Part shown: positions 29,293-39,894 of the stretch, piece by piece
Layout: each line of letters starts with the position of its first letter
How positions within the stretch are numbered: the first letter of the stretch is position 1
From: a virus
Virus record (IMG/VR): IMGVR_UViG_3300012936_000003
Coordinates: 1-64,000 of that record
Strand: one strand, 5' to 3'
Length of the DNA: 64,000 bases
Translations under genes and position numbers: made by a program
Notes under the pieces: generated by a model
The model's database searches: none
What the model was told of the DNA's origin: nothing
The model's input: only the letters and a program-made list of their open reading frames with translations

Positions 29293-30753
29293 TTATTCCA
29301 CCCTAAACTTAAAAGTTTCAGGCTGTTGCTGTGGATTCCCTTCAATCTCATATTGGAGTTCAATTCTGTATGCAAAGTTTGGCTCCAAAATTTCCATTCC
29401 GAAGTCAAAATAGTTGCCGTTCTTGTCATATGACAGTGCTGTTTGCTCTCCATAGTCTATCACGATTTCCTCATCAACTACCCTAACGATTCTAAAGTAC
29501 GCTTTTTCAATTATGCTGCTTTCTATTTTCTTACTCGCCTTTGTATAAATAGTTGGATTCCAATCTTTTAATCGGCAATATAATTTAAACCTTGCTGTTT
29601 CATCGCTAGAATAGACGCTTTTCATATTCGTGATGTTCGTGACGTACACCGGCATCGTCTCAGATGCAACACTTCTGGTTAGTACGTTGATTTCTTCCGA
29701 ATGATACACAGTTTCTGCTGCGTCTTGCCAATCTGCATAAACAGTGTCTTTGTCGGTATCAATGACGAAAGATGCTTCATAAACGCCCGGTTCTGTATTG
29801 GTTACCGATAGATTCGTCAGAGAAATTTCTTCTTGCTTTTCTTCGTCAGAGTAGATTTTAAGCGTCATGGCGTTACCCTCACCGACCCCATTAATATTTT
29901 TTGGATTGCCCGAGACGACATTCTTTAAATAAATATTATTTGTGTTGTCAGTGTCGTCTCGTAAATTAGACTTTCTGTAAAAAAGACCACGATCATCTTT
30001 TACTGAGGAGTCCCAAGATGCTTCAATGACCGGTCTCTTAAAGAAATATTCTGTACCACGGGCAAAAAATCTTTTCGTGTAGAAAGATTCTCTTGTCTCG
30101 CAGTTTTCTTCTGAAGATTCAAGCATTAAAATAAAACCATAGTTATCAATGGTTTCAGCAATCCATGCCTCTACGACATTTGTCACATCAACCTCCAAGT
30201 CTTCTGTACCCTTTTCAAACGTCATTGATTTAGTGTAGCCCTCGGCAATGTAGTCTCCCCCCTCAGTGTCCCAAGAAGTAGACTCATCGCAGCTTTCCCA
30301 GTCTGCACCTTTGCCGCCGCCGCTGGCTCCTTTGTCAGAATACTCCTCCATGTCCAGTCCAATGCCCTCTGTCCAGTCTCGTGACAGTGGATAAATCTTG
30401 ATCGTAAAAGCCGATGGGAGCGTGAATCCGTGAACTGCGTTGTACAACTTCAATACAAAATCAACAGAACCAGCATCTGGAATATCTCCAGACGCACGGG
30501 CTGCGGCGATCTCCGAAACTGGGAAGCTGACCAAAATTCTTGCCTTCTCAACTGTGTTTACAATTTGTCCCTCATCGTCTCTTATGAAGTCACCCGATTC
30601 TGTCAAGGGTGGTACTCCCTGTGCATATAACGAGAAAATCTCGGAGGTGTCCGAAGCGCCCATGTTGGAGTCAGTGGCTCGGCTAAGCAAGTCTGCTCTC
30701 AGGGCATTGGTTATGGTTGTGTCCTTAGACGCTCTGTATTTCTTAATAGCCAT
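29293..30753 (-). CDS. Tail/fibre-type structural protein with DNRLRE-like N-terminal domain
   Basis: The 486-residue protein opens MAIKKYRASKDTTITNAL. Residues about 1-235 have the pattern of a DNRLRE-type jelly-roll domain (KDTTI at the start, SNMGASDTSEIFSL, ILVSFPVSEI, VDFVLKLYNAV, then W-rich GGD and VTNVVEAW segments), as found in surface-exposed beta-rich proteins. The remaining half looks like Ig-like beta sandwiches. Its ATG overlaps the end of the gp6-like gene and its stop is four bases before the giant LamG protein, so it probably sits between baseplate and fibres. The DNRLRE assignment is by pattern only. Confidence 0.75.
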   Translation of the reverse strand: MAIKKYRASKDTTITNALRADLLSRATDSNMGASDTSEIFSLYAQGVPPLTESGDFIRDDEGQIVNTVEKARILVSFPVSEIAAARASGDIPDAGSVDFVLKLYNAVHGFTLPSAFTIKIYPLSRDWTEGIGLDMEEYSDKGASGGGKGADWESCDESTSWDTEGGDYIAEGYTKSMTFEKGTEDLEVDVTNVVEAWIAETIDNYGFILMLESSEENCETRESFYTKRFFARGTEYFFKRPVIEASWDSSVKDDRGLFYRKSNLRDDTDNTNNIYLKNVVSGNPKNINGVGEGNAMTLKIYSDEEKQEEISLTNLSVTNTEPGVYEASFVIDTDKDTVYADWQDAAETVYHSEEINVLTRSVASETMPVYVTNITNMKSVYSSDETARFKLYCRLKDWNPTIYTKASKKIESSIIEKAYFRIVRVVDEEIVIDYGEQTALSYDKNGNYFDFGMEILEPNFAYRIELQYEIEGNPQQQPETFKFRVE

Positions 30754-32561
30754 TATTTAATCACTCCGTTAATATCTTCTTTGAGGAACTTAATTTCCCA
30801 CAAGCAGTTTTTGGGAATGTCAATGTATCTTCCATCTGGTGAGATATTTGTCTTCACGTTGTAACGAATGTCCGAATAGTTGCCGCCCGCTCGCAGCGAG
30901 ATGTTAACATTAGAAACATCCACAACACCTTCAATATCTTTCAGAATTTTATACACATCGGTAATAAAGAATGGTTCGCCAATCTCGGGATGTTTAAAAA
31001 AGTGTCTTTTTAGTGCCCCAATCGCCTCTTGTAGAATTTCAAATTTTTCCATATCAGTTCTGCCGATTGCCTCAAAGTCAATCGCTAGGTTGATTACCTT
31101 GGCATCCATAATATCAATCGTATCATTGACCATTTTATTTTTCGTCAGCCAAGTTTTCAAGTTGTTCTTAATTGTATCATTTGTTCTTTCCAGATTGCCA
31201 CCCTGTGATTCGGAAACAACATACATGTTTAGGTTTCTTTTCAAAGAGTCTGCATCTCTATAGATCCTGCACCTCTTTAGGGCACCGAACTTCGGAGGCA
31301 TTGCGTATGCCATAGCCTCATAGTCCTTTGCGGTAACCGCACGGTTTTGAGTGGCGAACGTATCCAAGATACGCATTTTTAATTCCTGACTGGTCGGTAG
31401 AGAAACATCGCCGACAATAGGTTCTTCATTGATGCACTCCAAAGTTCTCATGACCGCCTGAACCTCGTTTTCGCTCAAAGTATTTCTGTTCTTAAACTCA
31501 AAAAACGGCGAAACCACCTTAGTCAAAGTACCGCTAAAAGCGTTCGTGTCGTTCACGCTGTTGATTCTATAGACAATGTTTAGTGTAGTATTTGACGGGG
31601 CGACACCAAACTCATCAGACTCTACCAGCTTATGGGGGTCAAAGGAGTCGTCTGAAATATACGGTGCGCCGTGGCGACGGAGGACAACATTAGCTGGATC
31701 TACCACTGAAGTGTTTACCCTGTTGTCTAAATCAATTTCTAGATCTGAGCCACCGCCGAACATGATTTTCATTTTATCTCTGAGTCTTTCCGTGACAAAT
31801 CTGCGAGACACCTGAAATGGTTTTAAGATCTCGGGAGCGTCAAATCTGTCTTCGTTTCGGTTCGTTACCGGCTTGTAGATAATGTCTTGCGACAAGTATT
31901 CCACCTCGTAATATTCATGACCTTCGCTGTCTGTGACTGATACAACCTCAGCAACGTCATTAACGTCTAGAGATACTTCCCTGAACTTACGATGCGCTCC
32001 AACCTCCGTGAACTGTTCTGTCAAACGACCAGAGACTACACGACCATGAGCCTTCACTGCGTATGCAACAGGCACACCTGAACCCTCATCCACTCTGGCT
32101 ACACGGACTTCGTTTGACGGATGATCAAAGTGAACATCTTGATCTAACATAAAATATGCGCCACTCGTAGACTGAAACTGAGATTTTCTTTTCAAGATCG
32201 GCATGTAAGCAATATCCGGAGCCAAGCCGGTTGAGTTTGCAGGACACAAGATATAGAACGTGGCTACACCATACGAAGATGGATTACCTCTGAACTTGTA
32301 ACCAAGTTGCTTACCTAGTTTTAAAATATTATCATATTCCGTGGCAGTGTCAAGGAAACTTTCGTTTGCTTGATAGTCCAAATAGAAAGATAGAATGTCG
32401 CCGACATAGGCAACAGTATCCAACATTAAAGAACCAAACGACGCTTCACTAAAATCTCGGAAGGTCTCTGGATAATATCTCTTTACATAATCAATCAAGG
32501 ATTCCTTAATTGTTTCAAACTCTCTGCTTGTATATTTTATTGGCACAATCTTTTTTGGCAT
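30753..32561 (-). CDS. Baseplate wedge protein, T4 gp6 / J-like family
   Basis: The 602-residue product shows the gp6/baseplate-J N-terminus: MPKKIVPIKYTSREFETIKE, then a DFSEASFGSLMLDTVAYVGD segment with FYLDYQANESFLDTA after it. This region is characteristic of gp6-like wedge proteins in T4 relatives. In T4, gp6 dimers link the wedges into the ring that surrounds the hub and rearranges during sheath contraction. The C-terminal half has the expected regular alpha/beta repeats with DVYKILKDIEGVVDVSNV. It lies immediately downstream (one-base gap) of the gp25-like gene, the same partnership as in T4-type baseplates. No lesion is visible. Confidence 0.92.
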   Translation of the reverse strand: MPKKIVPIKYTSREFETIKESLIDYVKRYYPETFRDFSEASFGSLMLDTVAYVGDILSFYLDYQANESFLDTATEYDNILKLGKQLGYKFRGNPSSYGVATFYILCPANSTGLAPDIAYMPILKRKSQFQSTSGAYFMLDQDVHFDHPSNEVRVARVDEGSGVPVAYAVKAHGRVVSGRLTEQFTEVGAHRKFREVSLDVNDVAEVVSVTDSEGHEYYEVEYLSQDIIYKPVTNRNEDRFDAPEILKPFQVSRRFVTERLRDKMKIMFGGGSDLEIDLDNRVNTSVVDPANVVLRRHGAPYISDDSFDPHKLVESDEFGVAPSNTTLNIVYRINSVNDTNAFSGTLTKVVSPFFEFKNRNTLSENEVQAVMRTLECINEEPIVGDVSLPTSQELKMRILDTFATQNRAVTAKDYEAMAYAMPPKFGALKRCRIYRDADSLKRNLNMYVVSESQGGNLERTNDTIKNNLKTWLTKNKMVNDTIDIMDAKVINLAIDFEAIGRTDMEKFEILQEAIGALKRHFFKHPEIGEPFFITDVYKILKDIEGVVDVSNVNISLRAGGNYSDIRYNVKTNISPDGRYIDIPKNCLWEIKFLKEDINGVIK

Positions 32562-32562
32562 T

Positions 32563-33000
32563 TTAAATTACTCTCCCTGTGTACCCTTCAGTAAATAGCC
32601 CTCTCTTGTTATCAAAAAACAATTCAAGTTTTGCACCGCTGTCAAGCGGCTTGATCATAAGGTTAACTGCCACATGAAGGTAATTTTCCGGTATACCCGG
32701 CGTTGTATCTGCTGTGAAGAAATCTACAGAAATAATATCAACTGATGGAAGATATTTTTTAGTTTGCTTCTTAATTCTTGCACTAATATCCCCGTGGGTC
32801 GCATTGACATTCTGTTCAAAAAGATAGTTTTTCAACCCCACACCAAAGTCTGGATCCATGATTCTTTCACCCGGACTTGTCAAGATAATCATCTTTAGAT
32901 TTTGCAGAACTAATTCCACAAATCCAGTATTCATCTGATACCCCTGCGTCTCACTATATACTAAAGGTAGTTTCGGTGACAAGCTCCTAACATTTTTCAT
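32563..33000 (-). CDS. Baseplate wedge protein, gp25-like
   Basis: This 145-residue protein matches the GPW/gp25 family in size and in its hallmark segment LTSPGERIMDPDFGVGLKNY (residues 40-59), followed by the helix with ISARIKKQTKKYLP and a beta strand ending in NLMIKPLDSG. gp25 proteins are small wedge-core components that clamp gp6 and start sheath assembly. The family is sometimes named for a lysozyme activity, but no clear catalytic dyad can be seen here, so a structural role is the better reading. It follows the 2279-residue gene by 45 bases and precedes gp6 by one base. Confidence 0.93.
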   Translation of the reverse strand: MKNVRSLSPKLPLVYSETQGYQMNTGFVELVLQNLKMIILTSPGERIMDPDFGVGLKNYLFEQNVNATHGDISARIKKQTKKYLPSVDIISVDFFTADTTPGIPENYLHVAVNLMIKPLDSGAKLELFFDNKRGLFTEGYTGRVI

Positions 33001-33045
33001 ATCGGTTTCCTCATTGTATAATTATCAGTTAGCACGCTTTATTGC

Positions 33046-36000
33046 CTATTTCTGTGTAGAGGAGAGTATTTTTTCTTTAAGAGCTTTTATTTTCTCTTGT
33101 TTCTCTTTTGCCCTCTGCTCACAAACTTCGGCTGCTTCGTCCTTGCTTGGAGAGTCTTCATCTCCACTATCCTTGAACGGATTACCGATTGGAATCTCAA
33201 AACCAAGTGCCAAATACACAAACCCTAACGGAGTTAGGGGTGGTCCGATGCCGATACCAAGCGGTGGGAATCCAAAAACAGTTGGAGGTAACAAACCGAT
33301 AGATATTGCTGGGATTGGCAAACAAATTCCCGCAAACTTTCCAATATCAATAATAAGTTTTGAGATCTTAATATTGGGATCAATCATTTCTACAATCGCC
33401 TTGAATATAAGGAGCGGAGTTTTGATTGCCAACTTCAAGATCAAGTCAATACCAAGCCCCTTGAATCCAAACCCACCACCAAAGCTAAACGAGAAGCAAG
33501 GTGTACTAATTCCATCAGAAATGTTATCTAAAATTCTGGCTAGGTCTGAGTTGCTTGGTCCTTCAGCCTTGTAGCTGTTATTAAGAAGCGCCATGAATGC
33601 ACGACGTAGCTCGTCCTTTGTTCCCGTAAAGATTGACTCTACATTTGGCGCTGCCGAGACAGACATAATTGTGTACACGGTCATCAGCCCCAAGAAACGA
33701 TCTAACGGGATAGAAAACTTAAACAAAGAACAATATTCTCCGCTTTCAATCATTTGTTCTTTTAGTGACGGAAGTTCACTTTCATATACCGACTCCCACG
33801 ATTTCCCCTCATCAGAAAAAATTGTTAGCAAGTTAGACTTCTTTGTTTGTTCCCAGAAAGATTGAGAAATGTTCGTCTCAACCAGCGGAGTGGGATGTAG
33901 CGTTCTCTCTTGTTCGCTCTGCAAAGTGCTGCTAGGATTTGCCGGATCACCTTCAGACCCTAATCCACGATCTACGGTGGTTGAACTAAATGTATACTTC
34001 TCAGTGACTTGATATGTCTTATACTTTTTACCAATAGATGCCAACTTCTCAAGCATGACTGGGGATTCTAGAGTTGCGACCTCGGTGGATTCAAAATATT
34101 GACCCATGTCAATTGCGCCGCTATTGCTAAATGAACTATAAACATCCTCAAGATTAGACTTGTTCGTCTTGCCTCTTTCAAAGTCTGACAGAGAAACAGG
34201 CGGCACCCACACGAGTCTTAGACCGGGAGAAATCATGGAAAAATAATTTTCCACCTTCCAGAACACTTCCGAATCTTCAGGATCATACAAACCCTCTACC
34301 GTCTCGCTGTTAAAAAGATTAAATTCTTGTGTCTGTAGACCCACTGTCTTCTGGTGTGTTCGCTTTTTAAGATTATCTATAATTTCTTTAAACAGATCTG
34401 CAAACTTGCTCTCCATCTCAGATACCGAAAAGTAAAAATCTCCGGTTTTCTGCCCAAAAGCAGTTTCAAAAGCAGCTTCAATAATTTCCTTAGCAGCCGT
34501 CAACTGTTTCTCTTTCAACTGTGCTGCGTCTAATCCTGTGTTGGTTGAGCCTGCTCCTTGTTCAATGATACTTCCGAACGACTCTACAAATTGTTCAGAA
34601 ATACTATAGTCACCCTTGAGGCTGATATAATAATATCTCTCCAAGAACAAGTTTCCGTTTGTTAGATCAAACGCTTTTCCATTTTCAAACTTTGTTTTTG
34701 TTTCGGCGATTCTACTAACCTTTGTTGCAACATTTGTTTCATTATCAACGCCAGCGCCGTCACGTTCAGGGTTATCTCCAATGTATTCATACACTGGATT
34801 ATCTATTTCTCCCTGACGGATATTTGAGAATCTAACTGAATCATCTATGGGAACATCAATAACCGGCACCCACTCTTTGATGAGCTTGTCATGAACGTTG
34901 AGAGTGTTTTCAAATTGAATAGCCTGAAGTGCTTCGTCTCTCTGAAACAAATCTCTCATCTCAACCGCCACAACGGCAAATTCATGAATAAATAACAACT
35001 TGAGAATCTTCAGTGCTTCTTCTTCAGGATCTGCATCTGTGACGTGTTCGTTGTCATCGTCCGTTTCAGATGATGGTGCTACAGGCTCCACTTCGTCTGG
35101 CGACGGTGGAGTGTCTGGTTCTTGTGGAACCAGAGTCATGATGTATTCCATGAATTTGTCGTAATACGAATCGTTATAAGAAATCATCTCCTCTTGCATC
35201 TTTTTGATCATGAACTCTAGGACATAATCATCAAGATTGTCCTCAACTGAGAACTCGGCGAAAGCAAAAATACCACGCATAAAATAATCAATCACGTAGG
35301 CTCGGATGGTCATCTGAACAACAGATTTTATCATTGCCTCTCTAAGTGGATCGGGTTGTTCCTCGCCTTCTTCAACTTCTTTCTCAATCAATGAGCACAT
35401 ACCGCCGCCGTTTTCAAAGGCATCCTTTGCAGCTTTTTTAAACTCTTGCACAGACAAGAGATGGGGGTCTACACCGCAGACCTTTTCATACTTGTCTGGT
35501 TCTCGGGAGAAAACAATTTTTTCCAACACAGGCACGCTGGCTTCTACATCTGCGGCACCATTGCTCTGGCTCATGGGGCTCGGCTCGTTGTCAAAGAGAA
35601 CGCTGCTAGAAATTTGCTTTGCAATCAATGACATTATATCATTCGTAACCTGCGGATGCACGAAGTTACTGTAGAATTTTCTCAACTTTTCAAGATATTC
35701 TTCTGCTGCCGGATCAAGCGACCCGCCGTCTTCAGTTAAAACATATTCCCACTTTCTTTTCGCCATCAAACCAAACACAGCCTGCTGTGGAGGTAGTTTA
35801 TATACATCAAATTTATTTACATATTTGTAGTTCCAACAGCCCGTGCTCTGCCACAATTCTTGAAGAACTTCCCACAAGTCTGGTCTGTGCATGTGTAAAA
35901 GAATGTACTCACATCGTGCGTCACCTTCTAGGAGAAGCGCCTCTCTATACGCATCGGACGGACTAATATTCTCATTATATTGTTCTGCTGGGAACTCTAC

Positions 36001-39000
36001 AACTTGATCCAAGTTTGACTCAATTGGGTCACAGTCAGCTTCAGGAGACTTATAAACGTAAACACGAACAATTTCTCCATCCACCTCAATCTGAGTCGTC
36101 ATTGTCCCTTCTTCAGTAATCGCATCATCAGTACCAAATTCTGCTCCCGTGGCTTCAAACACGCTGGCAGATTGACCCGGTGCAAGACCCTGAATATAAT
36201 CTCTCGCACACTCCTCCACCGGCACTTCTACCTCTCTCCTTAGTCCCAATTCGGACATTGGATCATCACCGGGGAAAATCTCTATAATATACTCGTCATC
36301 AACTCTCTGACCGTAATCCTTGTCAATAAACTGCCAAGGGTTTTTATATCTCACCTTCCAGTCCGGCATGAACTTCATCAAAGAATCCAGATCAAAGTCT
36401 GGTAAGTTTGGCACGCCGCTAAGCTGCTCTTTTAACTGTTCCAGTGCGATTCTTGTATCGGGATCGGGTGGCAGGACAAGCTCATAATAGATTCCCTCGT
36501 TGTCCATTTTTGTTATAAACGCTCCGGAGCCTTCCAGACCCTGCAACAAAGTCTTTGTGGTAATACAGGTTTGTCGCCTACCCACCTCAACTGGAATCTT
36601 CTTGTTTCCGGCATCTTCTGCTTTTCCAAATCCTGTGTCAAAGTCAAATGTAATTCCCTGCGCTTCCATTCTTCTAACTTCGGGGTGCCACACGTACTCA
36701 CCCGATTCTGTTGTGAACGAAGCATTCACCTCTTTCTTTACATTTGTGGACGAAATCATGACCGACTGATACGAGGACGCATCCCTGTTGAACGCCATAT
36801 AAATTGGTTCAAAAACTGTATCTAAAACAGTGTCAAGCATAAAATCAATAGAATCATGTTTTAACTGTATGAGACCGGGTTTTGGATTTCCGAACTCGTC
36901 TGTTCCGCAAAACAGGGGCGGCATCGCATCCTGAAATGGATTCGCAGCGCCGGTCTGAAGGTCTGCCAACTTGTTCATGAGATCTTGAAGTGCTTCACCT
37001 CTTTTCCTTTTTCTTTCTTTAGCCCTATCAAGCTGTTCTAGGATCTGATCTTCCGTAATGTCGTCGCCCTTAGCTCTTAATCTTTCAGCTTCTGGTGTAT
37101 CCAAATTATCAACAATTACGCATGATTGATCATAACTTCTCATTGTTCTTGGAGAACGGGCGAGAGTGTCACAGAATTCACTGGTGACCATACGACCAAC
37201 CATCATCATGAAATCTTTAATCTTTGTTTTCGTATTTAATTTCTTTGCAAAAGACGGATACTTCTTTCTAATGAGTGCACGAACAATTGACAATGTTCTC
37301 TGTGATGCCATTCCCTTCAACAGTCTGCAAAGTTCTGATGGAGGCAACAACATTGACACGTCTTGTAAAATATTAGCTAAGTCTGCAAGCCTGTCACGCT
37401 TTTGTTCTTCCGTGAGCGGTTCATTAAAATCTCCAGAAAGCAACCCCATTGCATCAAGAATGTCTCTCTTGTCTGCATCTGTTTTCTTATCCGCTTCGTC
37501 TTGATTAACTGCTGTCTGATTTGCCGCATCTTCAATTGCATCATTAATATTCGTGGCGTTATCTTCTGCCTCGTCCTTACACAGCGACAACAAAGACTCA
37601 ACTAAATCTTTAATCATCTGCACGAACGCCTCAGTGAGTGCTTGAACAATCGCATTAAAAATTTCCGCAGACAAGTCTGCCATAATGTCCATGGTTGGCA
37701 ACTCATCAGGAAAATCAATTGATGGGACTTTTGGAAGTGAAAGACATGGCAACTCTAGTGGTAAAGGAATGTCAATATCTAAATCAATCTTAAAGTCTGT
37801 GTTGAAACATGCAAGTATTGCGCCAACCAAGTCCATCAGCGTAATCTTATTCATAACGACCGCAAAGACATCATCAAGCTCTGTAACCTTTGCCAGCGCA
37901 CCATCAATATCAGCCAAGATAGGCTCACCCACAAAGTCAACAGTGAGAAGCGCCTCCTCCCTAATCTGAGAGCGAATACCTTCGCCAGACATTTTTAAAT
38001 CTTCTTTTAACTTCAGTGCAGACCCTTTCAAGGAGTTACCCATTGTCTTCAAACCAGAAGCAATACTATCAATACTCATGTCCATACAGACTTCACCCGA
38101 CGAGCCTGAACTGTCAGAAGGATTTAATTCTTTATCTAATTTATCTGCCGCTGTAAGCCCCGAAGAAGACGGATTATCTTCGTTACCCATTGAAGAAATG
38201 TCTGCTGGGGAGTCTTTACCGGGCTTTGATGGGCGAATTTCTACTGACTCGTAATCAGTAAACCTGCCAACGTATTCCATCCAATCCATACCCTGCTTGC
38301 CTGCATCTTCCATGTCGTAAAGATAAAACAAATATCTTACCGAGCGTTGTGAGTCTGCTGGTTCGCTATCAACGAAGGATGACCATCCAGACGTGAGCGC
38401 CTTGTAATGCCCCGTGGAGTTCTCTGCTGCATAAATTGGAACATAATCCCCATCTAAACCAAGTTCAATGGAGTGTGTTCCGGATGTTGCAACACCGTTC
38501 GCCGACAACAGCGTATCAAACGATTGAATAAATCTTTCAAATCTATCTGCCTCTTTCCGGAAGTCTAGATTTTTTACCTCGCCAGAAAAATTATCTACAA
38601 CAGTGGCATAAGACTTCATGTGACCTGAGACTCTTTTTACTCGGTCCTTATATGATTTGGACGGATCCAAAAATAAAACAATTTGTCGCACGGTGCCGTC
38701 ACGGATTTTATAATCTTCCATGTAGACGGACCCAGAAAACTCTGGTCTTCCAAGATCGTCAACGCTCTTGACCGGATCTTCAATTTCTGGTGTCTTGTCT
38801 TTTAGCTTGCCGATATACTTCATGGGAAGCGTCACGAGAACTCTCATCGTTTCGTTAGGCTGTAACGAGACATAATAGTCTTCTACACGAACTGCCGCTT
38901 CGGCAGCTACAACTGTTTGTGCATATTCGTCCGTGTCTTCTTTCCCAAGATCCGAAAGCAGCAATTTCACAGCAGGAACTCTTGCTTCCAACATCCTGCT

Positions 39001-39885
39001 TTCAAGCTCAGAGCCACCGGTAGATGTATGCTCTGTATCATACGAGATGCACCACTTCTTAGATTTCGTATCCTTAAACGGCTTGTTCGGCTCCTTGGCA
39101 GTCCAGTCAGGAGAAATGGTAAATACTTCACCCGAAGCGGGATCAGAACAGTCATATTCCAAATAAGTTTCGCTAGACGTATCCAACTTTTTTGCAAACT
39201 TGTTATATACAAATCCCCGCTCTGAGCCAACGGAAACTTCATCCCACTCGCACTTGTAGCCCACGCCGGGATCTCTTACCGTAAACCCTTCGCCACTATC
39301 CAGCATCCTGATGAGTGCACCTTTTTTATTTATATCTTTTGATGCGTTCTCAGAAACCTTAACAGAAGCGGGTGTTTGTCTTAGCGCCAGTCTTGAACCA
39401 TTAGCATCAACGTAATGTGTCTTGTTTGTAGTCGGCTTTGGCAAAACCGGAGTTTTCTTTCTTTCTTGTTCTGTGGTGTCTGTCTCTGTCTCCGGTTGTG
39501 AATTCTGTGGCTCAATCTTTTTCTCTGTAGGTTCAGCCGCTTGAGTGGTTTTCGGAGCAAAAGATGTTCCCGACTTCAACTTGTTCAGTGCTTCTTCCCG
39601 CTGAGTGCCTGTACGGCAAACTTGTGGGTAGCGAGCACAGTATGCATCTCTATCCGCACTCGTAACAGTCATCTCTATTCCAGCACGATAAACTCCGGGG
39701 TTAGGTGCGAGAGACTTCTCTCCCATCATGCCCTCAACGTCCATCTCAATTTCTGCTTTGACCATATCATGAATAAATTTTTGAACATTTTTATTCTTTT
39801 CGTAGTCGTACCCGAACTGCTCTGACCAATACTTTTTGTATTGTTTGTCTTCGTAATTAAGATCTGATTTTTTTAGCTTAGCCAT
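33046..39885 (-). CDS. Giant tail/baseplate protein (2279 residues) with SH3-like segment
   Basis: The N-terminus is basic (MAKLKKSDLNYEDKQYKKYW). After a Pro/Thr/Glu-rich linker (about 105-150), residues 157-235 look like a bacterial SH3 domain (SRLALRQTPAS ... GEGFTVRD ... WDEVSVGSERGFVYNKFA), a fold that often binds cell wall. Long helical and coiled-coil-prone stretches follow. Near the C-terminus is a Pro/Gly/Leu/Ile-rich hydrophobic region (LPIPAISIGLLPPTVFGFPP and following, about 2180-2235), then a charged end. Such a hydrophobic block could insert into a membrane during DNA entry. The gene sits upstream of gp25/gp6 and downstream of the spike, consistent with a baseplate hub or tape-measure-like role; which of these cannot be decided by eye. 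Confidence 0.8.
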   Translation of the reverse strand: MAKLKKSDLNYEDKQYKKYWSEQFGYDYEKNKNVQKFIHDMVKAEIEMDVEGMMGEKSLAPNPGVYRAGIEMTVTSADRDAYCARYPQVCRTGTQREEALNKLKSGTSFAPKTTQAAEPTEKKIEPQNSQPETETDTTEQERKKTPVLPKPTTNKTHYVDANGSRLALRQTPASVKVSENASKDINKKGALIRMLDSGEGFTVRDPGVGYKCEWDEVSVGSERGFVYNKFAKKLDTSSETYLEYDCSDPASGEVFTISPDWTAKEPNKPFKDTKSKKWCISYDTEHTSTGGSELESRMLEARVPAVKLLLSDLGKEDTDEYAQTVVAAEAAVRVEDYYVSLQPNETMRVLVTLPMKYIGKLKDKTPEIEDPVKSVDDLGRPEFSGSVYMEDYKIRDGTVRQIVLFLDPSKSYKDRVKRVSGHMKSYATVVDNFSGEVKNLDFRKEADRFERFIQSFDTLLSANGVATSGTHSIELGLDGDYVPIYAAENSTGHYKALTSGWSSFVDSEPADSQRSVRYLFYLYDMEDAGKQGMDWMEYVGRFTDYESVEIRPSKPGKDSPADISSMGNEDNPSSSGLTAADKLDKELNPSDSSGSSGEVCMDMSIDSIASGLKTMGNSLKGSALKLKEDLKMSGEGIRSQIREEALLTVDFVGEPILADIDGALAKVTELDDVFAVVMNKITLMDLVGAILACFNTDFKIDLDIDIPLPLELPCLSLPKVPSIDFPDELPTMDIMADLSAEIFNAIVQALTEAFVQMIKDLVESLLSLCKDEAEDNATNINDAIEDAANQTAVNQDEADKKTDADKRDILDAMGLLSGDFNEPLTEEQKRDRLADLANILQDVSMLLPPSELCRLLKGMASQRTLSIVRALIRKKYPSFAKKLNTKTKIKDFMMMVGRMVTSEFCDTLARSPRTMRSYDQSCVIVDNLDTPEAERLRAKGDDITEDQILEQLDRAKERKRKRGEALQDLMNKLADLQTGAANPFQDAMPPLFCGTDEFGNPKPGLIQLKHDSIDFMLDTVLDTVFEPIYMAFNRDASSYQSVMISSTNVKKEVNASFTTESGEYVWHPEVRRMEAQGITFDFDTGFGKAEDAGNKKIPVEVGRRQTCITTKTLLQGLEGSGAFITKMDNEGIYYELVLPPDPDTRIALEQLKEQLSGVPNLPDFDLDSLMKFMPDWKVRYKNPWQFIDKDYGQRVDDEYIIEIFPGDDPMSELGLRREVEVPVEECARDYIQGLAPGQSASVFEATGAEFGTDDAITEEGTMTTQIEVDGEIVRVYVYKSPEADCDPIESNLDQVVEFPAEQYNENISPSDAYREALLLEGDARCEYILLHMHRPDLWEVLQELWQSTGCWNYKYVNKFDVYKLPPQQAVFGLMAKRKWEYVLTEDGGSLDPAAEEYLEKLRKFYSNFVHPQVTNDIMSLIAKQISSSVLFDNEPSPMSQSNGAADVEASVPVLEKIVFSREPDKYEKVCGVDPHLLSVQEFKKAAKDAFENGGGMCSLIEKEVEEGEEQPDPLREAMIKSVVQMTIRAYVIDYFMRGIFAFAEFSVEDNLDDYVLEFMIKKMQEEMISYNDSYYDKFMEYIMTLVPQEPDTPPSPDEVEPVAPSSETDDDNEHVTDADPEEEALKILKLLFIHEFAVVAVEMRDLFQRDEALQAIQFENTLNVHDKLIKEWVPVIDVPIDDSVRFSNIRQGEIDNPVYEYIGDNPERDGAGVDNETNVATKVSRIAETKTKFENGKAFDLTNGNLFLERYYYISLKGDYSISEQFVESFGSIIEQGAGSTNTGLDAAQLKEKQLTAAKEIIEAAFETAFGQKTGDFYFSVSEMESKFADLFKEIIDNLKKRTHQKTVGLQTQEFNLFNSETVEGLYDPEDSEVFWKVENYFSMISPGLRLVWVPPVSLSDFERGKTNKSNLEDVYSSFSNSGAIDMGQYFESTEVATLESPVMLEKLASIGKKYKTYQVTEKYTFSSTTVDRGLGSEGDPANPSSTLQSEQERTLHPTPLVETNISQSFWEQTKKSNLLTIFSDEGKSWESVYESELPSLKEQMIESGEYCSLFKFSIPLDRFLGLMTVYTIMSVSAAPNVESIFTGTKDELRRAFMALLNNSYKAEGPSNSDLARILDNISDGISTPCFSFSFGGGFGFKGLGIDLILKLAIKTPLLIFKAIVEMIDPNIKISKLIIDIGKFAGICLPIPAISIGLLPPTVFGFPPLGIGIGPPLTPLGFVYLALGFEIPIGNPFKDSGDEDSPSKDEAAEVCEQRAKEKQEKIKALKEKILSSTQK

Positions 39886-39894
39886 CTTTATCCC

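Noticed and set aside
33014-33574. Plus-strand open frame of 186 residues opposite the 2279-residue gene
   Set aside because: It is an antisense shadow: no ribosome-binding site, composition mirrors the opposite coding strand, and the minus frame is far longer.
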